The notes under the pieces: generated by a model
What the model saw: the letters and a program-made list of their open reading frames with translations, nothing else
Database searches by the model: none
What the model was told of the DNA's origin: nothing
Program-made: the position numbers and the translations under genes
In this document: one piece after another, positions 25,307 through 34,521 of the stretch
Layout: every line of letters begins with the position of its first letter
How positions within the stretch are numbered: position 1 is the stretch's first letter
Source of the DNA: Flavimaricola sp.
GTDB taxonomy: Bacteria; Pseudomonadota; Alphaproteobacteria; Rhodobacterales; Rhodobacteraceae
Direction: 5' to 3'
Assembly (NCBI GenBank): GCA_029255105.1
Contig: JAQWWH010000080.1
Span: 1 to 54,181, forward strand
Length of the DNA: 54,181 nucleotides

Positions 25307-26634
25307 TCCGACTGACGCTTAGCCTGATCCTTGTCGTCTGGGGCGTCGTCGCCCGGGCCGAGGTCGACATCCAGGAAATCACAACGCCCGGCGGGATCGA
25401 GGCATGGGTGGTCGAAGAACGCTCCATCCCCTTTGTCGCAGTCGAGATTCGGATGGAGGGCGGCGGGTCGCTTGACCGTGAGGGCAAGCGGGGCGCGGTC
25501 AATCTGATGATGGCGCTGCTGGAAGAAGGATCGGGTGACATGGATGCCCGCGCGTTCCAGGAGGCCCGGGAAGGGTTGGCCGCTAGCTTTGGTTTCGATG
25601 CCTATGACGACAGCGTGTCGATATCGGCCAAGTTCCTGACTGAGAACCGGGACGAGGCGGTCGCTTTGCTACGTCAGGCGATTGTCGACCCTCGTTTTGA
25701 CGCCGACGCGGTCGAACGGGTTCGTGCGCAGGTCCTGTCGGGCCTTGCCTCGGACGCCAAAAATCCAAACCAGCTTGCCAGCGATTCCTTCTATGCGGCG
25801 GCCTTTCCGGACCATCCCTATGGGTCTGACATGAGCGGGACCGCCGAAAGCGTCGCGGCACTGACGGCCGAGGACCTCTTTGACGCCCACCGCGACACGG
25901 TGAACCGGGCCCGCCTGCATGTGTCTGTCGTGGGCGATATCAGCGCTGACGAGGCTGGCGTGATGATCGACACCCTGCTTGGCGATCTGCCGACCGACGC
26001 ACCGCCCCTTCCCAGCGACGTGGCGTTTGGCCTTCCCGGCGGCGTTACGGTCGTCGATTTCGCGACCCCGCAGTCCGTCGCCCTGTTCGGACATGAAGGG
26101 ATGAAGCGGGACGACCCCGACTTTTTCGCGGCCTACGTGATGAACCACATCCTTGGGGCAGGTGGCTTTGAAAGCCGCCTGATGACCGAGGTCCGTGAAA
26201 AGCGCGGCCTGACCTACGGTGTGGCCACCTATCTTGTCCCCCGCGACCTTGCCGAAATGGTGCTGGGGCGCGTTGCATCGGCCAATGACCGGATCGGCGA
26301 GGCAATTGCCGTGATCCGCAGCGAATGGGCGCGGATTGCAACCGAAGGCGTGACCCCGGAAGAGCTTGATGCCGCCAAGACCTATCTGACGGGGGAATAT
26401 CCTCTGCGCTTTGACGGAAATGGCCCGATTGCCGACATCATGGTCGGGATGCAGCAGGTTGGTCTGTCGCCGGATTACGTGCTGAACCGCAACGACTTTA
26501 TCGAGGCGGTCACGCTTGAGGATGTCAACCGGGTGGCGGCCTATCTCCTGCGGCCAGACGCGCTGCATTTCACCGTTGTGGGTCAACCCGAAGGGCTGGA
26601 ATCCGGCCCCCTTCCGCCGCTCGTGGCGAATTAA
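25303..26634 (+). CDS. M16-family peptidase-like protein, inactive partner subunit, exported
   Basis: A 443-residue M16-fold protein with a signal peptide (LTLSLILVVWGVVARA). Where the zinc motif HxxEH should lie it reads AVNLMMALLEEG, so the zinc ligands are missing. The C-terminal half keeps the family's substrate-contacting sequence (MTEVREKRGLTYGV, ELDAAKTYLTGEYPLRF). In mitochondrial processing peptidase and bacterial pairs such a subunit supports substrate binding by the catalytic partner. It is translationally coupled to the active subunit upstream. Confidence 0.9.
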   Translation: MIRLTLSLILVVWGVVARAEVDIQEITTPGGIEAWVVEERSIPFVAVEIRMEGGGSLDREGKRGAVNLMMALLEEGSGDMDARAFQEAREGLAASFGFDAYDDSVSISAKFLTENRDEAVALLRQAIVDPRFDADAVERVRAQVLSGLASDAKNPNQLASDSFYAAAFPDHPYGSDMSGTAESVAALTAEDLFDAHRDTVNRARLHVSVVGDISADEAGVMIDTLLGDLPTDAPPLPSDVAFGLPGGVTVVDFATPQSVALFGHEGMKRDDPDFFAAYVMNHILGAGGFESRLMTEVREKRGLTYGVATYLVPRDLAEMVLGRVASANDRIGEAIAVIRSEWARIATEGVTPEELDAAKTYLTGEYPLRFDGNGPIADIMVGMQQVGLSPDYVLNRNDFIEAVTLEDVNRVAAYLLRPDALHFTVVGQPEGLESGPLPPLVAN

Positions 26635-26676
26635 GACCCTCGCAGAATCAACCCGCGCCATGCTACCCCTAGTGGC

Positions 26677-28509
26677 ATGGCGCTTCCTGACCCCAAGATA
26701 CCTGCTGGCATGCCTGTCATCCGACAGCTGGACACCGTTGCGATCAACCGGATCGCAGCGGGCGAGGTCGTGGAACGGCCTGCCTCGGCGGTAAAGGAAC
26801 TGGTCGAGAACGCGATCGATGCCGGGGCCAACCGGATCGAAGTGGTGGTTGCCGATGGCGGGCGCAGCCTGATCCGGGTGACGGACGATGGCTGCGGGAT
26901 GACGGGGGCTGATCTGCCCCTTGCCTTGTCGCGCCACGCGACCTCCAAGATTGATGGTACCGACCTTCTGAACATCCATTCCTTCGGCTTCCGGGGCGAA
27001 GCGCTGCCCTCGCTTGGGGCGGTTGGCCGGTTGCACATCACCAGCCGGGCCAAGGGGGCAGAGGCGGCGACGATCACCGTAGATGGTGGCGCGGCGACGC
27101 CGGTCCGACCGGCGGCCCTGTCTGCGGGCACGGTTGTCGAACTGCGCGACCTTTTCCACGCGACGCCCGCCCGGCTGAAGTTCCTGCGCACCGACCGGGC
27201 CGAGGGGCAGGCGGTGACCGACGTGGTCAAGCGGCTGGCGATGGCAGAGCCTTTCGTAACCTTCATCCTGCGCGATGCGACCGACGGCGACGACCGGACC
27301 GTGTTCCGGGTCGAGGGCGAGACAGGCGATCTGTTCGACGCCCTCTTTGGCAGGCTGCGTGCCGTGCTGGGACGGGAGTTTGCCGAAAACGCCGTGCCTA
27401 TCGACGCCGAACGGGAAGGGTTCCACCTGACGGGCTATGCCGCCCTGCCGACCTATTCACGGGGGGCTGCGGTGACCCAGCACCTGTTCGTCAACGGGCG
27501 ACCGGTTCGGGACAAGCTGCTGATCGGGGCCCTTCGGGGCGCCTATGCGGATTTCCTCAGCCGGGACAGGCATCCCGCGGCGGCGCTTTTTGTTGATTGC
27601 GATCCGCACCTTGTCGATGTGAACGTCCACCCGGCGAAGTCCGAGGTGCGTTTCCGTGACCCCGGATTGGTGCGGGGCCTGATCGTCAGCGGGCTGCGCC
27701 ATGCCTTGGCGGGCGCAGGGCACCGGGCCTCGACCACGGTCGCTGGCGAAACGCTGGGCGCGATGCGGGCAGAGCCGCTGGGACCGGCCCGGATCTACCA
27801 GATGGAACGGCCGTCGTGGCAGGCGCGCGCCGCCTCTTACGCGGCGCAGATGCCCGAACAGCCTTTGGGCTTTGCCGAGGCGGCGGTCCCATCGGCCCGG
27901 ATCGAACCTCTGGAAATGCAGGATGTGGCCCGCCCTCTTGGCGCGGCCCGGGCGCAGGTGCATGAGAATTACATCATCGCCCAGACCGAGACCGGCATTG
28001 TCATTGTCGATCAGCACGCGGCACATGAGAGGCTGGTTTACGAGCGGCTCAAGGCGCAGATGGCCGAACGCGGTGTCGCGTCCCAGGCCCTGCTGATCCC
28101 CGACATCGTCGAACTGGACCCCGCTGATGCGTCCCGGCTGCTTGAAATTGCGGACGAACTGGCCACGCTGGGCCTTGGGATTGAACCGTTCGGCGGCGGG
28201 GCTGTCGCGGTCCGCGAGACGCCAGCCATCCTTGGGCAGGTCGATTGCACCCATCTGTTGCGCGACATCGCCGATGAACTTGCTGATCTGGGAACCTCAG
28301 TCACTGTGCAAACGCGGCTGGACGCGATCCTGAGCAGGATGGCCTGCCACGGCTCTGTCCGGTCGGGCCGTCAGATGCGGGCGGATGAGATGAATGCCCT
28401 TTTGCGCGATATGGAGGCGACCCCCCATTCGGGTCAGTGCAACCACGGACGCCCAACCTATGTGTCGCTGGACCTTGCCGACATCGAGCGGTTGTTCGGA
28501 CGCCGATGA
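26677..28509 (+). CDS. mutL: DNA mismatch repair protein MutL with endonuclease motif
   Basis: A 610-residue MutL. The GHKL ATPase motifs are [19 protein letters not shown] and [15 protein letters not shown], with the linker [13 protein letters not shown] and [13 protein letters not shown]. The C-terminal domain carries [12 protein letters not shown], which fits the DQHA-X2-E-X4-E metal site of endonuclease MutL, plus ACHGSVRSG and CNHGRP. Intrinsic nicking activity is therefore expected, as in bacteria without MutH. The first ATG (26677) has no strong ribosome binding site; ATG 26710 is possible. It overlaps rmuC by four bases. Confidence 0.96.
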   Translation: MALPDPKIPAGMPVIRQLDTVAINRIAAGEVVERPASAVKELVENAIDAGANRIEVVVADGGRSLIRVTDDGCGMTGADLPLALSRHATSKIDGTDLLNIHSFGFRGEALPSLGAVGRLHITSRAKGAEAATITVDGGAATPVRPAALSAGTVVELRDLFHATPARLKFLRTDRAEGQAVTDVVKRLAMAEPFVTFILRDATDGDDRTVFRVEGETGDLFDALFGRLRAVLGREFAENAVPIDAEREGFHLTGYAALPTYSRGAAVTQHLFVNGRPVRDKLLIGALRGAYADFLSRDRHPAAALFVDCDPHLVDVNVHPAKSEVRFRDPGLVRGLIVSGLRHALAGAGHRASTTVAGETLGAMRAEPLGPARIYQMERPSWQARAASYAAQMPEQPLGFAEAAVPSARIEPLEMQDVARPLGAARAQVHENYIIAQTETGIVIVDQHAAHERLVYERLKAQMAERGVASQALLIPDIVELDPADASRLLEIADELATLGLGIEPFGGGAVAVRETPAILGQVDCTHLLRDIADELADLGTSVTVQTRLDAILSRMACHGSVRSGRQMRADEMNALLRDMEATPHSGQCNHGRPTYVSLDLADIERLFGRR

Positions 28510-29684
28510 TCACGCTGGGCGGACAAACCTACGCGCTGGATGATCCGGCGGTGATGGCGGTTGCAGCGCTGATCGTCCTTGCGCTTGTCGTCATCCTGCT
28601 GGTGATGACCCTGCGCCGGGCGGGGCGGTCGGCGCAGGTGACAGAACTGATGGCGCAGCAGATCGCTGGCCAGATGGGTCAGCTTGGCAACCGGGTGCAG
28701 CTTTTGTCGGATGGCCAGCACCAGCTTGCCGGGGGGCTGACCCATGTGTCCGATGCGCAGGCCGCCTCGCAGGCGCAGATGCTGCGCCTTATGGAAGAAC
28801 GGCTGGCCAAAGTCACCGAAACGATGAGCACGAACCTAAGCTCCAGCGCCCGCAACACCGCCCAGTCGCTGGGTGAATTGCAACAGCGGCTCAAGACCAT
28901 CGACAAGGCGCAGGAGAACATCACCAAGCTGTCCGGCGATGTGCTGTCCTTGCAGGACATCCTGTCGAACAAACAGACGCGCGGCGCGTTCGGTGAGATC
29001 CAGTTGCGCGACATCGTCAGCAAGGCGCTGCCGCCTGACAGCTATGCCCTGCAGGCGACCCTGTCGAACGGCAAGCGGGCAGACTGCCTGATCCACCTGC
29101 CCAATCCGCCGGGGCCAATCGTCATCGATTCCAAGTTTCCGCTGGAGGCCTACGAGGCGCTTCGGGCAGCCAAGGATGACCGGGCCGGGGTCGAGGCTGC
29201 CCGCTTGTTCCGAGCGGCGGTGCGGACGCATATCAAGGCGATTTCGGAAAAGTATATCCTTGAGGGCGAAACCGCGGACGGGGCTTTGATGTTCCTTCCG
29301 TCCGAGGCGGTCTATGCCGAGCTGCACGCGAATTTCTCGGACCTGGTGCAGGCCAGCTTTACGGCCCGGGTCTGGATCGTGTCACCGACGACGTGTATGG
29401 CGACCCTCAACACCATGCGGGCCATCCTCAAGGACGCCCGGATGCGCGAGCAGGCCGGGGCCATTCGGACCGCCCTGCGTCAGCTTCACCGCGATCTGGA
29501 ATTGGTGGTCGAGCGGGTAGACAAGCTGAACACGCACTTCTCTCAGGCGCGAGGCGACCTTGAGGGGATTTCGGTTGCCGCCGAGCGTGCGGGCAAGCGG
29601 GCGGCGCGTCTGGACAGCTTTGATTTCGGAGATCAGGTGGAAGGCGCGCCCGAGATTGTTCCAATTGCCGGTTCGGGCAACTAG
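28506..29684 (+). CDS. rmuC: DNA recombination protein RmuC
   Basis: A 392-residue RmuC-family protein. One N-terminal membrane segment ([21 protein letters not shown]) is followed by a Gln-rich coiled coil and the RmuC domain. The nuclease-like core carries [12 protein letters not shown] and [16 protein letters not shown], consistent with a PD-(D/E)xK fold. RmuC limits inversions at short repeats in E. coli. Its ATG lies in the mutL stop (ATGA), so the two repair genes are coupled. Confidence 0.93.
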   Translation: MITLGGQTYALDDPAVMAVAALIVLALVVILLVMTLRRAGRSAQVTELMAQQIAGQMGQLGNRVQLLSDGQHQLAGGLTHVSDAQAASQAQMLRLMEERLAKVTETMSTNLSSSARNTAQSLGELQQRLKTIDKAQENITKLSGDVLSLQDILSNKQTRGAFGEIQLRDIVSKALPPDSYALQATLSNGKRADCLIHLPNPPGPIVIDSKFPLEAYEALRAAKDDRAGVEAARLFRAAVRTHIKAISEKYILEGETADGALMFLPSEAVYAELHANFSDLVQASFTARVWIVSPTTCMATLNTMRAILKDARMREQAGAIRTALRQLHRDLELVVERVDKLNTHFSQARGDLEGISVAAERAGKRAARLDSFDFGDQVEGAPEIVPIAGSGN

Positions 29685-29703
29685 GCCCGACTGATCTAAA
29701 GGA

Positions 29704-29751
29704 CAGGCCTGCGGCCTGACATCGTTTGCCTCGGGCCGCCCGTGGCGGCCC
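29704..29751. terminator. Two GC-rich hairpins between convergent rmuC and chrR
   Basis: CAGGCC-TGC-GGCCTG (29704-29718) and GGGCCGCC-CGT-GGCGGCCC (29733-29751) are perfect stems in the short region between the two converging genes. Neither has a T-run, so intrinsic termination is uncertain. Confidence 0.4.
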
Positions 29752-29765
29752 TCAGGCCGGTGCCC

Positions 29766-30416
29766 TTAGATACCAAAGACCCTTTGCGCCATACGCGGCA
29801 GAATGCCCGAAAAGCGCAGGGGGGCGTCCGTCGCCGAAAGGCAGATGCAGTCAAGCCCCGCCTCGGCCACAGGCTGGTGCACCATGTCTTCATTCGCGAC
29901 CTCAATGTCGCCGGGTCCAAAACGATCCGTCTCGTCCCGGAAGGCCCCTTGCAGCACCAGGGTCAGTTCCATGCCGCGATGGCCATGGTCAGGCACGGCC
30001 ACACCAGCAGGGATACGCAAAAGGCGGACCGTCGCCGCATCCGATGTTTGCAGCACAGCCTGGCTGACGCCGCCACCAATGCGCCGCCATTCAACCGCAT
30101 CCAGATCACCGCCCACATAGTCCTGAAGCGGGATCGGAAAAACAGCGGACAGGCTGGGAGCAGGCGCAAGTTTAACCTCAGCCGGAGCCGCGGCGATCAG
30201 GGCCATGGTCGCGGCCAGGCAGTCGTCACTCACAGCCTCGATCCCGGCTTCGTCCATCAAGACGCCGCCGACGGCGTCAAACTCATGCATGCGGGCCCGA
30301 CAGTCATCGCAAAGCGAGACATGGGTGGCCACCACAAGGTTGAACGCCTCGGGAAGGGAACCGGCAGAGTACCCCATCAAGAGCTGGTCGGTGAGATGAT
30401 GATTGATCGACTTCAT
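29766..30416 (-). CDS. chrR: Anti-sigma factor ChrR (zinc, cupin)
   Basis: A 216-residue ChrR-type zinc anti-sigma factor. The N-terminal domain has His6/His7, His32, Cys36 and Cys39 (HVSLCDDC), the ligands needed to bind sigma RpoE. The C-terminal cupin domain has HGHRGMELTLVLQGAF (His144, His146, Glu150) and His180, the second metal site, needed in R. sphaeroides for the singlet-oxygen response. The spacing of all ligands matches the R. sphaeroides protein with a shift of one to three residues. It starts 11 bases after rpoE on the same strand and sequesters its product until oxidative damage triggers release. Confidence 0.95.
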   Translation of the reverse strand: MKSINHHLTDQLLMGYSAGSLPEAFNLVVATHVSLCDDCRARMHEFDAVGGVLMDEAGIEAVSDDCLAATMALIAAAPAEVKLAPAPSLSAVFPIPLQDYVGGDLDAVEWRRIGGGVSQAVLQTSDAATVRLLRIPAGVAVPDHGHRGMELTLVLQGAFRDETDRFGPGDIEVANEDMVHQPVAEAGLDCICLSATDAPLRFSGILPRMAQRVFGI

Positions 30417-30427
30417 TGCGGTCTTCT

Positions 30428-30973
30428 TTACGTCATTGCGTGGCGCAGCCTGTCCAGCGCCAATCTGATTCTCGATTTGATCGTTCCAAGCGGCAGCCCC
30501 GTCTCGGCTGCGATTTCGCTATGGGTCAGCTCACCAAAGTAGGCGCGCTCGATCAGCACTCTTTGTTTTTCGGGCAAAGCGGCCAGTGCCTGCCCGAGCA
30601 GTTCAGTGTCCTGGGCCAAGGCCATGACGTCCGCCGGTGAGGCTTCGGTCTCTGGGCCCCAGGGTAATTCCTCTGGTTCCGGCCGTCGCTGTTTGCGCAG
30701 CATGTCGATCTTGCGGTTTCGGGCGACCGTAAAAATCCATGTGGATACGCTCGCCTTGGAGCCATCGAACATATGTGCCTTGCGCCACAGCGTGGCCATC
30801 ACCTCTTGTGTACACTCCTCGGCGAACTCGGCCGAGACGCCAGACTTCATCAGAAACCCTTTGACCCGTGGTGCGAAATGCCCAAAGAGCCGCGCAAAAG
30901 CACGGTCGTCCTGGTGGTCGCGGATTGCCTCGATTTCAGCAATCCAGTCCATTCGGGTCGACGTTTCCGTCAC
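30428..30973 (-). CDS. rpoE: ECF sigma factor RpoE (ChrR-controlled, ECF11 type)
   Basis: A 181-residue ECF sigma factor. Region 2 reads AFARLFGHFAPRVKGFLMKS and TLWRKAHMFD; region 4 reads ALPEKQRVLIERAYFGELTH followed by SEIAAETGLPLGTIKSRIRL. It is very close to R. sphaeroides RpoE, which directs the response to singlet oxygen. The GTG at 30973 has AAAGGA upstream; ATG 30952 is an alternative; the longer frame to 31129 would run over the promoter and is rejected. It is cotranscribed with chrR and is divergent from an operon it probably controls. Confidence 0.95.
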   Translation of the reverse strand: MTETSTRMDWIAEIEAIRDHQDDRAFARLFGHFAPRVKGFLMKSGVSAEFAEECTQEVMATLWRKAHMFDGSKASVSTWIFTVARNRKIDMLRKQRRPEPEELPWGPETEASPADVMALAQDTELLGQALAALPEKQRVLIERAYFGELTHSEIAAETGLPLGTIKSRIRLALDRLRHAMT

Positions 30974-31090
30974 GGGTCCTTTTGTCCTTGTTCTGGCCGG
31001 ACGATCAGACGACTCCACGCTGCCGGTCGGCAGTATCGTAGGGGGCGGCTGGCCCAACGAAAAGGTCATGGTTTCCGTTATCATGCATCT

Positions 31091-31118
31091 GATACGAGCC
31101 CAACAGGACGGCGGATCA
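31091..31118 (-). promoter_or_regulatory. RpoE-type promoter of rpoE-chrR
   Basis: On the minus strand TGATCC (31113-31118) is followed after 16 bases by CGTATC (31091-31096). R. sphaeroides RpoE promoters have TGATCC and, with the same spacing, a -10 beginning CGTA/TAAG. This predicts autoregulation with a leader of about 110 bases. Confidence 0.65.
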
Positions 31119-31150
31119 GTTCGAATCAAAATTTTTGGAGGGCTGCTAAG

Positions 31151-31178
31151 TCATCCGGGTTGGTTTGGGCGACGTAAG
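31151..31178 (+). promoter_or_regulatory. RpoE-type promoter of the divergent five-gene operon
   Basis: TCATCC (31151-31156) is followed after 16 bases by CGTAAG (31173-31178). The -10 matches the RpoE consensus fully and the -35 differs at one base from TGATCC. It lies 43 bases upstream of the first gene of the operon. Confidence 0.65.
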
Positions 31179-31220
31179 ATAAGACAGAACCTCTTCGGGG
31201 TGTGGAGCAGACAGAGACCT

Positions 31221-32519
31221 ATGACTGAATTGACGACAACGCCCGCCGAACGGCGGATTGCAGTGATTGGCGCCGGCATCTCCGGTATGGGCGCAGCTTA
31301 CATGTTGGCCAAGTCGAACAACGTCGTGTTGTTTGAGGCCGAAAAACGGTTGGGCGGACATGCCCGGACCAAGATGGGCGGCCCGAAGGGCGATCAGGCG
31401 GTCGACACCGGGTTCATCGTGTTCAACTACGCCAACTATCCCCATATGGCCGAGCTGTTCGCCGAACTTGATGTTCCGGTAACCAAATCGAATATGAGTT
31501 TTGGGGCCTCTATTGCCGGTGGCAAGCTGGAATATGGATTGGCCAGCCTTGGGGCCCTGTTCGCCCAAAAGCGAAACCTGACGAACCCCAAGTTTCTGCG
31601 GATGGTGCGTGATATCCTGCGCTTTAACGCGCGCGCCCTTGCGGCCTCGGATGAGGTCGGCCTGACCATCGGCGGGCTGATGAAGAAGCTTCGGATGGGC
31701 GATTACTTCCGCGACCACTACCTTTTGCCCCTATCGGGAGCGATATGGTCGACACCGACCGAGAAGATCCTCGATTTTCCCGCCCATGCCATGATGCGGT
31801 TCTTTGAGAACCACGCCCTCCTTGGCATCACCGGACAACATCAGTGGTACACCGTCAAAGGCGGGTCGGTCGAATATGTCACCCGACTTGGTGCCGCCAT
31901 GACTGAACGGGGCGTTCAGACCAGGCTGGGTTGCGCGGTCGAGACGGTGCGCCGCACGCCGCAGGGTGTCATGGTCAAAGCACCGGGGTCCGAGTGGGAG
32001 GCGTTTGACGAGGTCGTCTTTGCCACCCATTCCGACATCACCTTGCGGTTGCTGGACGATCCCTCGCCGGAAGAGCAGGCTATGCTGGGCGCGATCCGCT
32101 ATCAGCCTAATTCGATCATTCTGCACTCTGACTCGTCGGTCATGCCCAAGAACCGCTCTGTCTGGTCCTCGTGGGTCTATGCTCAGGGGCACGACAAGGT
32201 GCTGGACCAGATCGATCTGACCTACTGGATGAATTCGCTTCAACCCTGGCTGACCGAAGACCCGCTGTTCGTGACGCTGAACACGACCCGGCCGATCCGC
32301 GAGGACCTGATCTGGGACAAAGTCACCCTTCATCATCCGGTCTACGATCTTGCTGCATTGGCAGCACAGGAGCAGGCGGCACAGATGAATGGCACCAACC
32401 GGACATGGTTTTGTGGAGCATGGATGAAGAACGGGTTCCACGAAGACGGGCTGTCCAGTGCCGTTGACGTCGTTCGCGCCATGGCGACTGGTTCAGCGAT
32501 TGCCGTGGCGGCCGAGTGA
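31221..32519 (+). CDS. FAD-dependent amine-oxidase-like oxidoreductase (RpoE operon gene 1)
   Basis: A 432-residue flavoprotein. The dinucleotide motif IAVIGAGISGMGAAYML (about 14-30) and LGGHART open an amine oxidase / phytoene desaturase-like fold, with GGSVEYVTRLGAAMTERGV and a C-terminal TWFCGAWMKNGFHEDGLSSA. It resembles R. sphaeroides RSP_1091, the first gene of the RpoE-dependent operon divergent from rpoE, a locus linked to furan fatty acid formation. A role in modifying membrane fatty acids under singlet-oxygen stress is an inference. The ATG at 31221 is chosen; longer frames cross the promoter. Confidence 0.88.
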   Translation: MTELTTTPAERRIAVIGAGISGMGAAYMLAKSNNVVLFEAEKRLGGHARTKMGGPKGDQAVDTGFIVFNYANYPHMAELFAELDVPVTKSNMSFGASIAGGKLEYGLASLGALFAQKRNLTNPKFLRMVRDILRFNARALAASDEVGLTIGGLMKKLRMGDYFRDHYLLPLSGAIWSTPTEKILDFPAHAMMRFFENHALLGITGQHQWYTVKGGSVEYVTRLGAAMTERGVQTRLGCAVETVRRTPQGVMVKAPGSEWEAFDEVVFATHSDITLRLLDDPSPEEQAMLGAIRYQPNSIILHSDSSVMPKNRSVWSSWVYAQGHDKVLDQIDLTYWMNSLQPWLTEDPLFVTLNTTRPIREDLIWDKVTLHHPVYDLAALAAQEQAAQMNGTNRTWFCGAWMKNGFHEDGLSSAVDVVRAMATGSAIAVAAE

Positions 32520-33277
32520 GCATCGTCCATCATATTGCAGGCCAGACCTATCATGGGCGGCGCGGGGCGACGAAGAATGCCTTCCGCTACTCCATTGACT
32601 ATGTGTTGATGGATGCCGAAACGACGACCGGGCTAGAGGCGTCGCGGCTGTTCAGCCGGAATGGCCGCAACCTCATGTCGTTGTGGGATCTGGATCACGG
32701 CGGTGATCCGCATCAGGGGCGCGGTGCGCCCTGGGCGCGTGAGGTTCTGGCGGCCAATGGCGTCGACCTGACCGGTCGGATCGACATACTGGCCCAGCCA
32801 AGGGTGCTGGGTCATGTGTTCAATCCGGTCAGTTTCTGGCTATGCCACGACGATCAGGGCATCCTTCGGGCGGTGATTGCCGAGGTGACGAACACCTTTG
32901 GCGACCGCCATTCCTATCTGTGTGTGCACGAGGACCGGCGCGAGATTGTGAAGGCCGATACGATCGCCGCCCAAAAGATCTTTCACGTCTCACCGTTTCA
33001 GCCGATCGAGGGGGGATACACCTTCCGGTTCGATATCACGGCTGACAAGATCGGGATCTGGATCGACTATTCCCGGGGCAACGGCGGCTTGATCGCCACC
33101 CTGACAGGTGATCGGCGGCCTTTGACCACCATGGGCATCCTTCGGGCTGTCCTGCGGCGGCCCTTCGGATCCCGTCGGGTGCTGGCCCTGATCCATTGGC
33201 AGGCGCTGAAGCTGTGGTGGAAAGGCGCCTCCTACCGCCCCCGACCAGAGCCTCCTGAAGCCGAGGTCAGCCGATGA
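32516..33277 (+). CDS. DUF1365 protein (RpoE operon gene 2)
   Basis: A 253-residue DUF1365 family protein. Characteristic blocks are GRRGATKNAFRYSIDYVLMD, LAQPRVLGHVFNPVSFWLC, AVIAEVTNTFGDRHSYLC and KIFHVSPFQPIEGGYTFRF. The family is often found beside amine-oxidase-like flavoproteins and cyclopropane fatty acid synthases, as here with the flavoprotein, but its reaction is not established. The GTG start overlaps the previous stop (GTGA), and the stop overlaps the next start (ATGA), so the three genes are coupled. It is probably cytoplasmic, with no signal peptide. Confidence 0.88.
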   Translation: MSIVHHIAGQTYHGRRGATKNAFRYSIDYVLMDAETTTGLEASRLFSRNGRNLMSLWDLDHGGDPHQGRGAPWAREVLAANGVDLTGRIDILAQPRVLGHVFNPVSFWLCHDDQGILRAVIAEVTNTFGDRHSYLCVHEDRREIVKADTIAAQKIFHVSPFQPIEGGYTFRFDITADKIGIWIDYSRGNGGLIATLTGDRRPLTTMGILRAVLRRPFGSRRVLALIHWQALKLWWKGASYRPRPEPPEAEVSR

Positions 33278-34515
33278 CCGCGGTGTCGATCGGGATGCGT
33301 GACAGGCTTCCGGCCTGGTCTCTTTATGGCGCGGTGCTAAGTGCGGCGGGCCTGCCCATCTATATCTATGCGCCCGAATACTATGCCGATACCTTTGGCG
33401 TCAGCCTGACGGCACTTGGGGCACTTTTGTTTGTCCTGCGGTTGTTTGACGTGGTGCAGGACCCGGTTCTGGGCTGGGTCGCGGAACGGCTAGGCCGGGC
33501 ACGTGGCATAGCCGTGGCGCTGGGGGCGGCATTGCTGGCGGCCTCGATGGTCGGGCTTTTCGCTGTCGCTCCGCCGGTTGCGCCGATTTTCTGGTTCGGG
33601 TTGACGATCACGGGCCTGTTCTCGGCGTTCAGCTTTCTGACGATCAATTTCTATGCGCAGGGCATCGGCAAGGCGGGCAGGATCGCAGGCGGTCACGTCC
33701 GGCTGGCGGCCTGGCGCGAAAGCGGTGCGCTCCTTGGGGTCTGTGTGGCAGCGGTCACTCCGACTGTTCTTGTGGGCCTTGTTGCGGCACCTTACGCCGT
33801 ATTTGCCGTCGGCTTTGCCATCGTCACGCTACTGGCCGCGCTGGTCATGGCACCCGAGTGGCAGGGCCGGGTCGAGACCAAAGCACCGACACCCATCCGC
33901 ACCATCATCTCCGATCCGCTGGCCCGCCGCCTTTTGATCCTGGCGCTGGTCAACGCGACGCCGCTGGCGGTGTCTTCGACGCTTTTCATGTTCTTTGTGG
34001 ACAGCCGGCTGGATGCGCAGGGCTGGGAAGGCCCGCTTCTGGTGCTGTTCTTCCTCGCCGCTGCCGTGTCTGCCCCGCTGTGGAGCGCGCTGGCCCAAAG
34101 GTTTGGGACCAAGCCGGTTTTGCTTGCCGCGATGGTCCTGGCCGTCGCCTCTTTCGGAGTTACATTGACGTTGGGGGCAGGGGATCAGGCCACGTTTGCG
34201 GTGATCTGCATCCTGTCTGGTGCCACCATCGGGGCCGACCTGACCCTGTTGCCAGCGATGTTCGCCCGCCGGATGGCCAAGGTGTCACCCAGCGGGGGGC
34301 AGGGCTTTGGCCTTTGGTCCCTGGTCAACAAATTCACGTTGGCCTTCGCCGCCGGCATCCTGCTGCCCACTCTTGAACTGGCGGGATTCTCTGCCGATGC
34401 CGAGGTTCTACCGGCCTCTGCCCTAACCATGCTGACGGTACTTTATGCTCTTGTTCCGTCGCTTCTCAAACTTGTTGCCATCGGCCTTCTGGTCGCCACA
34501 ACTCTGGAGGACTGA
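33274..34515 (+). CDS. GPH/MFS-type transporter (RpoE operon gene 3)
   Basis: A 413-residue membrane protein with about twelve hydrophobic segments and the MFS/GPH (sugar:cation symporter) loop LFDVVQDPVLGWVAERLGRA (about 51-70), which is the family's conserved D-x-x-x-D-P-x-x-G motif. The matching gene in R. sphaeroides is RSP_1089. What it moves is unknown; its place among lipid-related genes makes a lipid or lipid precursor possible but unproven. Start and stop are tightly packed with neighbours (ATGA upstream; six bases to the next gene). Confidence 0.87.
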   Translation: MTAVSIGMRDRLPAWSLYGAVLSAAGLPIYIYAPEYYADTFGVSLTALGALLFVLRLFDVVQDPVLGWVAERLGRARGIAVALGAALLAASMVGLFAVAPPVAPIFWFGLTITGLFSAFSFLTINFYAQGIGKAGRIAGGHVRLAAWRESGALLGVCVAAVTPTVLVGLVAAPYAVFAVGFAIVTLLAALVMAPEWQGRVETKAPTPIRTIISDPLARRLLILALVNATPLAVSSTLFMFFVDSRLDAQGWEGPLLVLFFLAAAVSAPLWSALAQRFGTKPVLLAAMVLAVASFGVTLTLGAGDQATFAVICILSGATIGADLTLLPAMFARRMAKVSPSGGQGFGLWSLVNKFTLAFAAGILLPTLELAGFSADAEVLPASALTMLTVLYALVPSLLKLVAIGLLVATTLED

Positions 34516-34521
34516 TCCATC

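Noticed and set aside
25669-27426. Minus-strand open frame of 585 codons across the M16 and mutL genes
   Set aside because: Crosses two clear genes on the other strand, no ribosome binding site, no recognisable domain.
30606-31220. Upstream extension of the flavoprotein gene to 30606
   Set aside because: It would run antisense through rpoE and both promoters; the ATG at 31221 gives the normal N-terminus with the dinucleotide motif.
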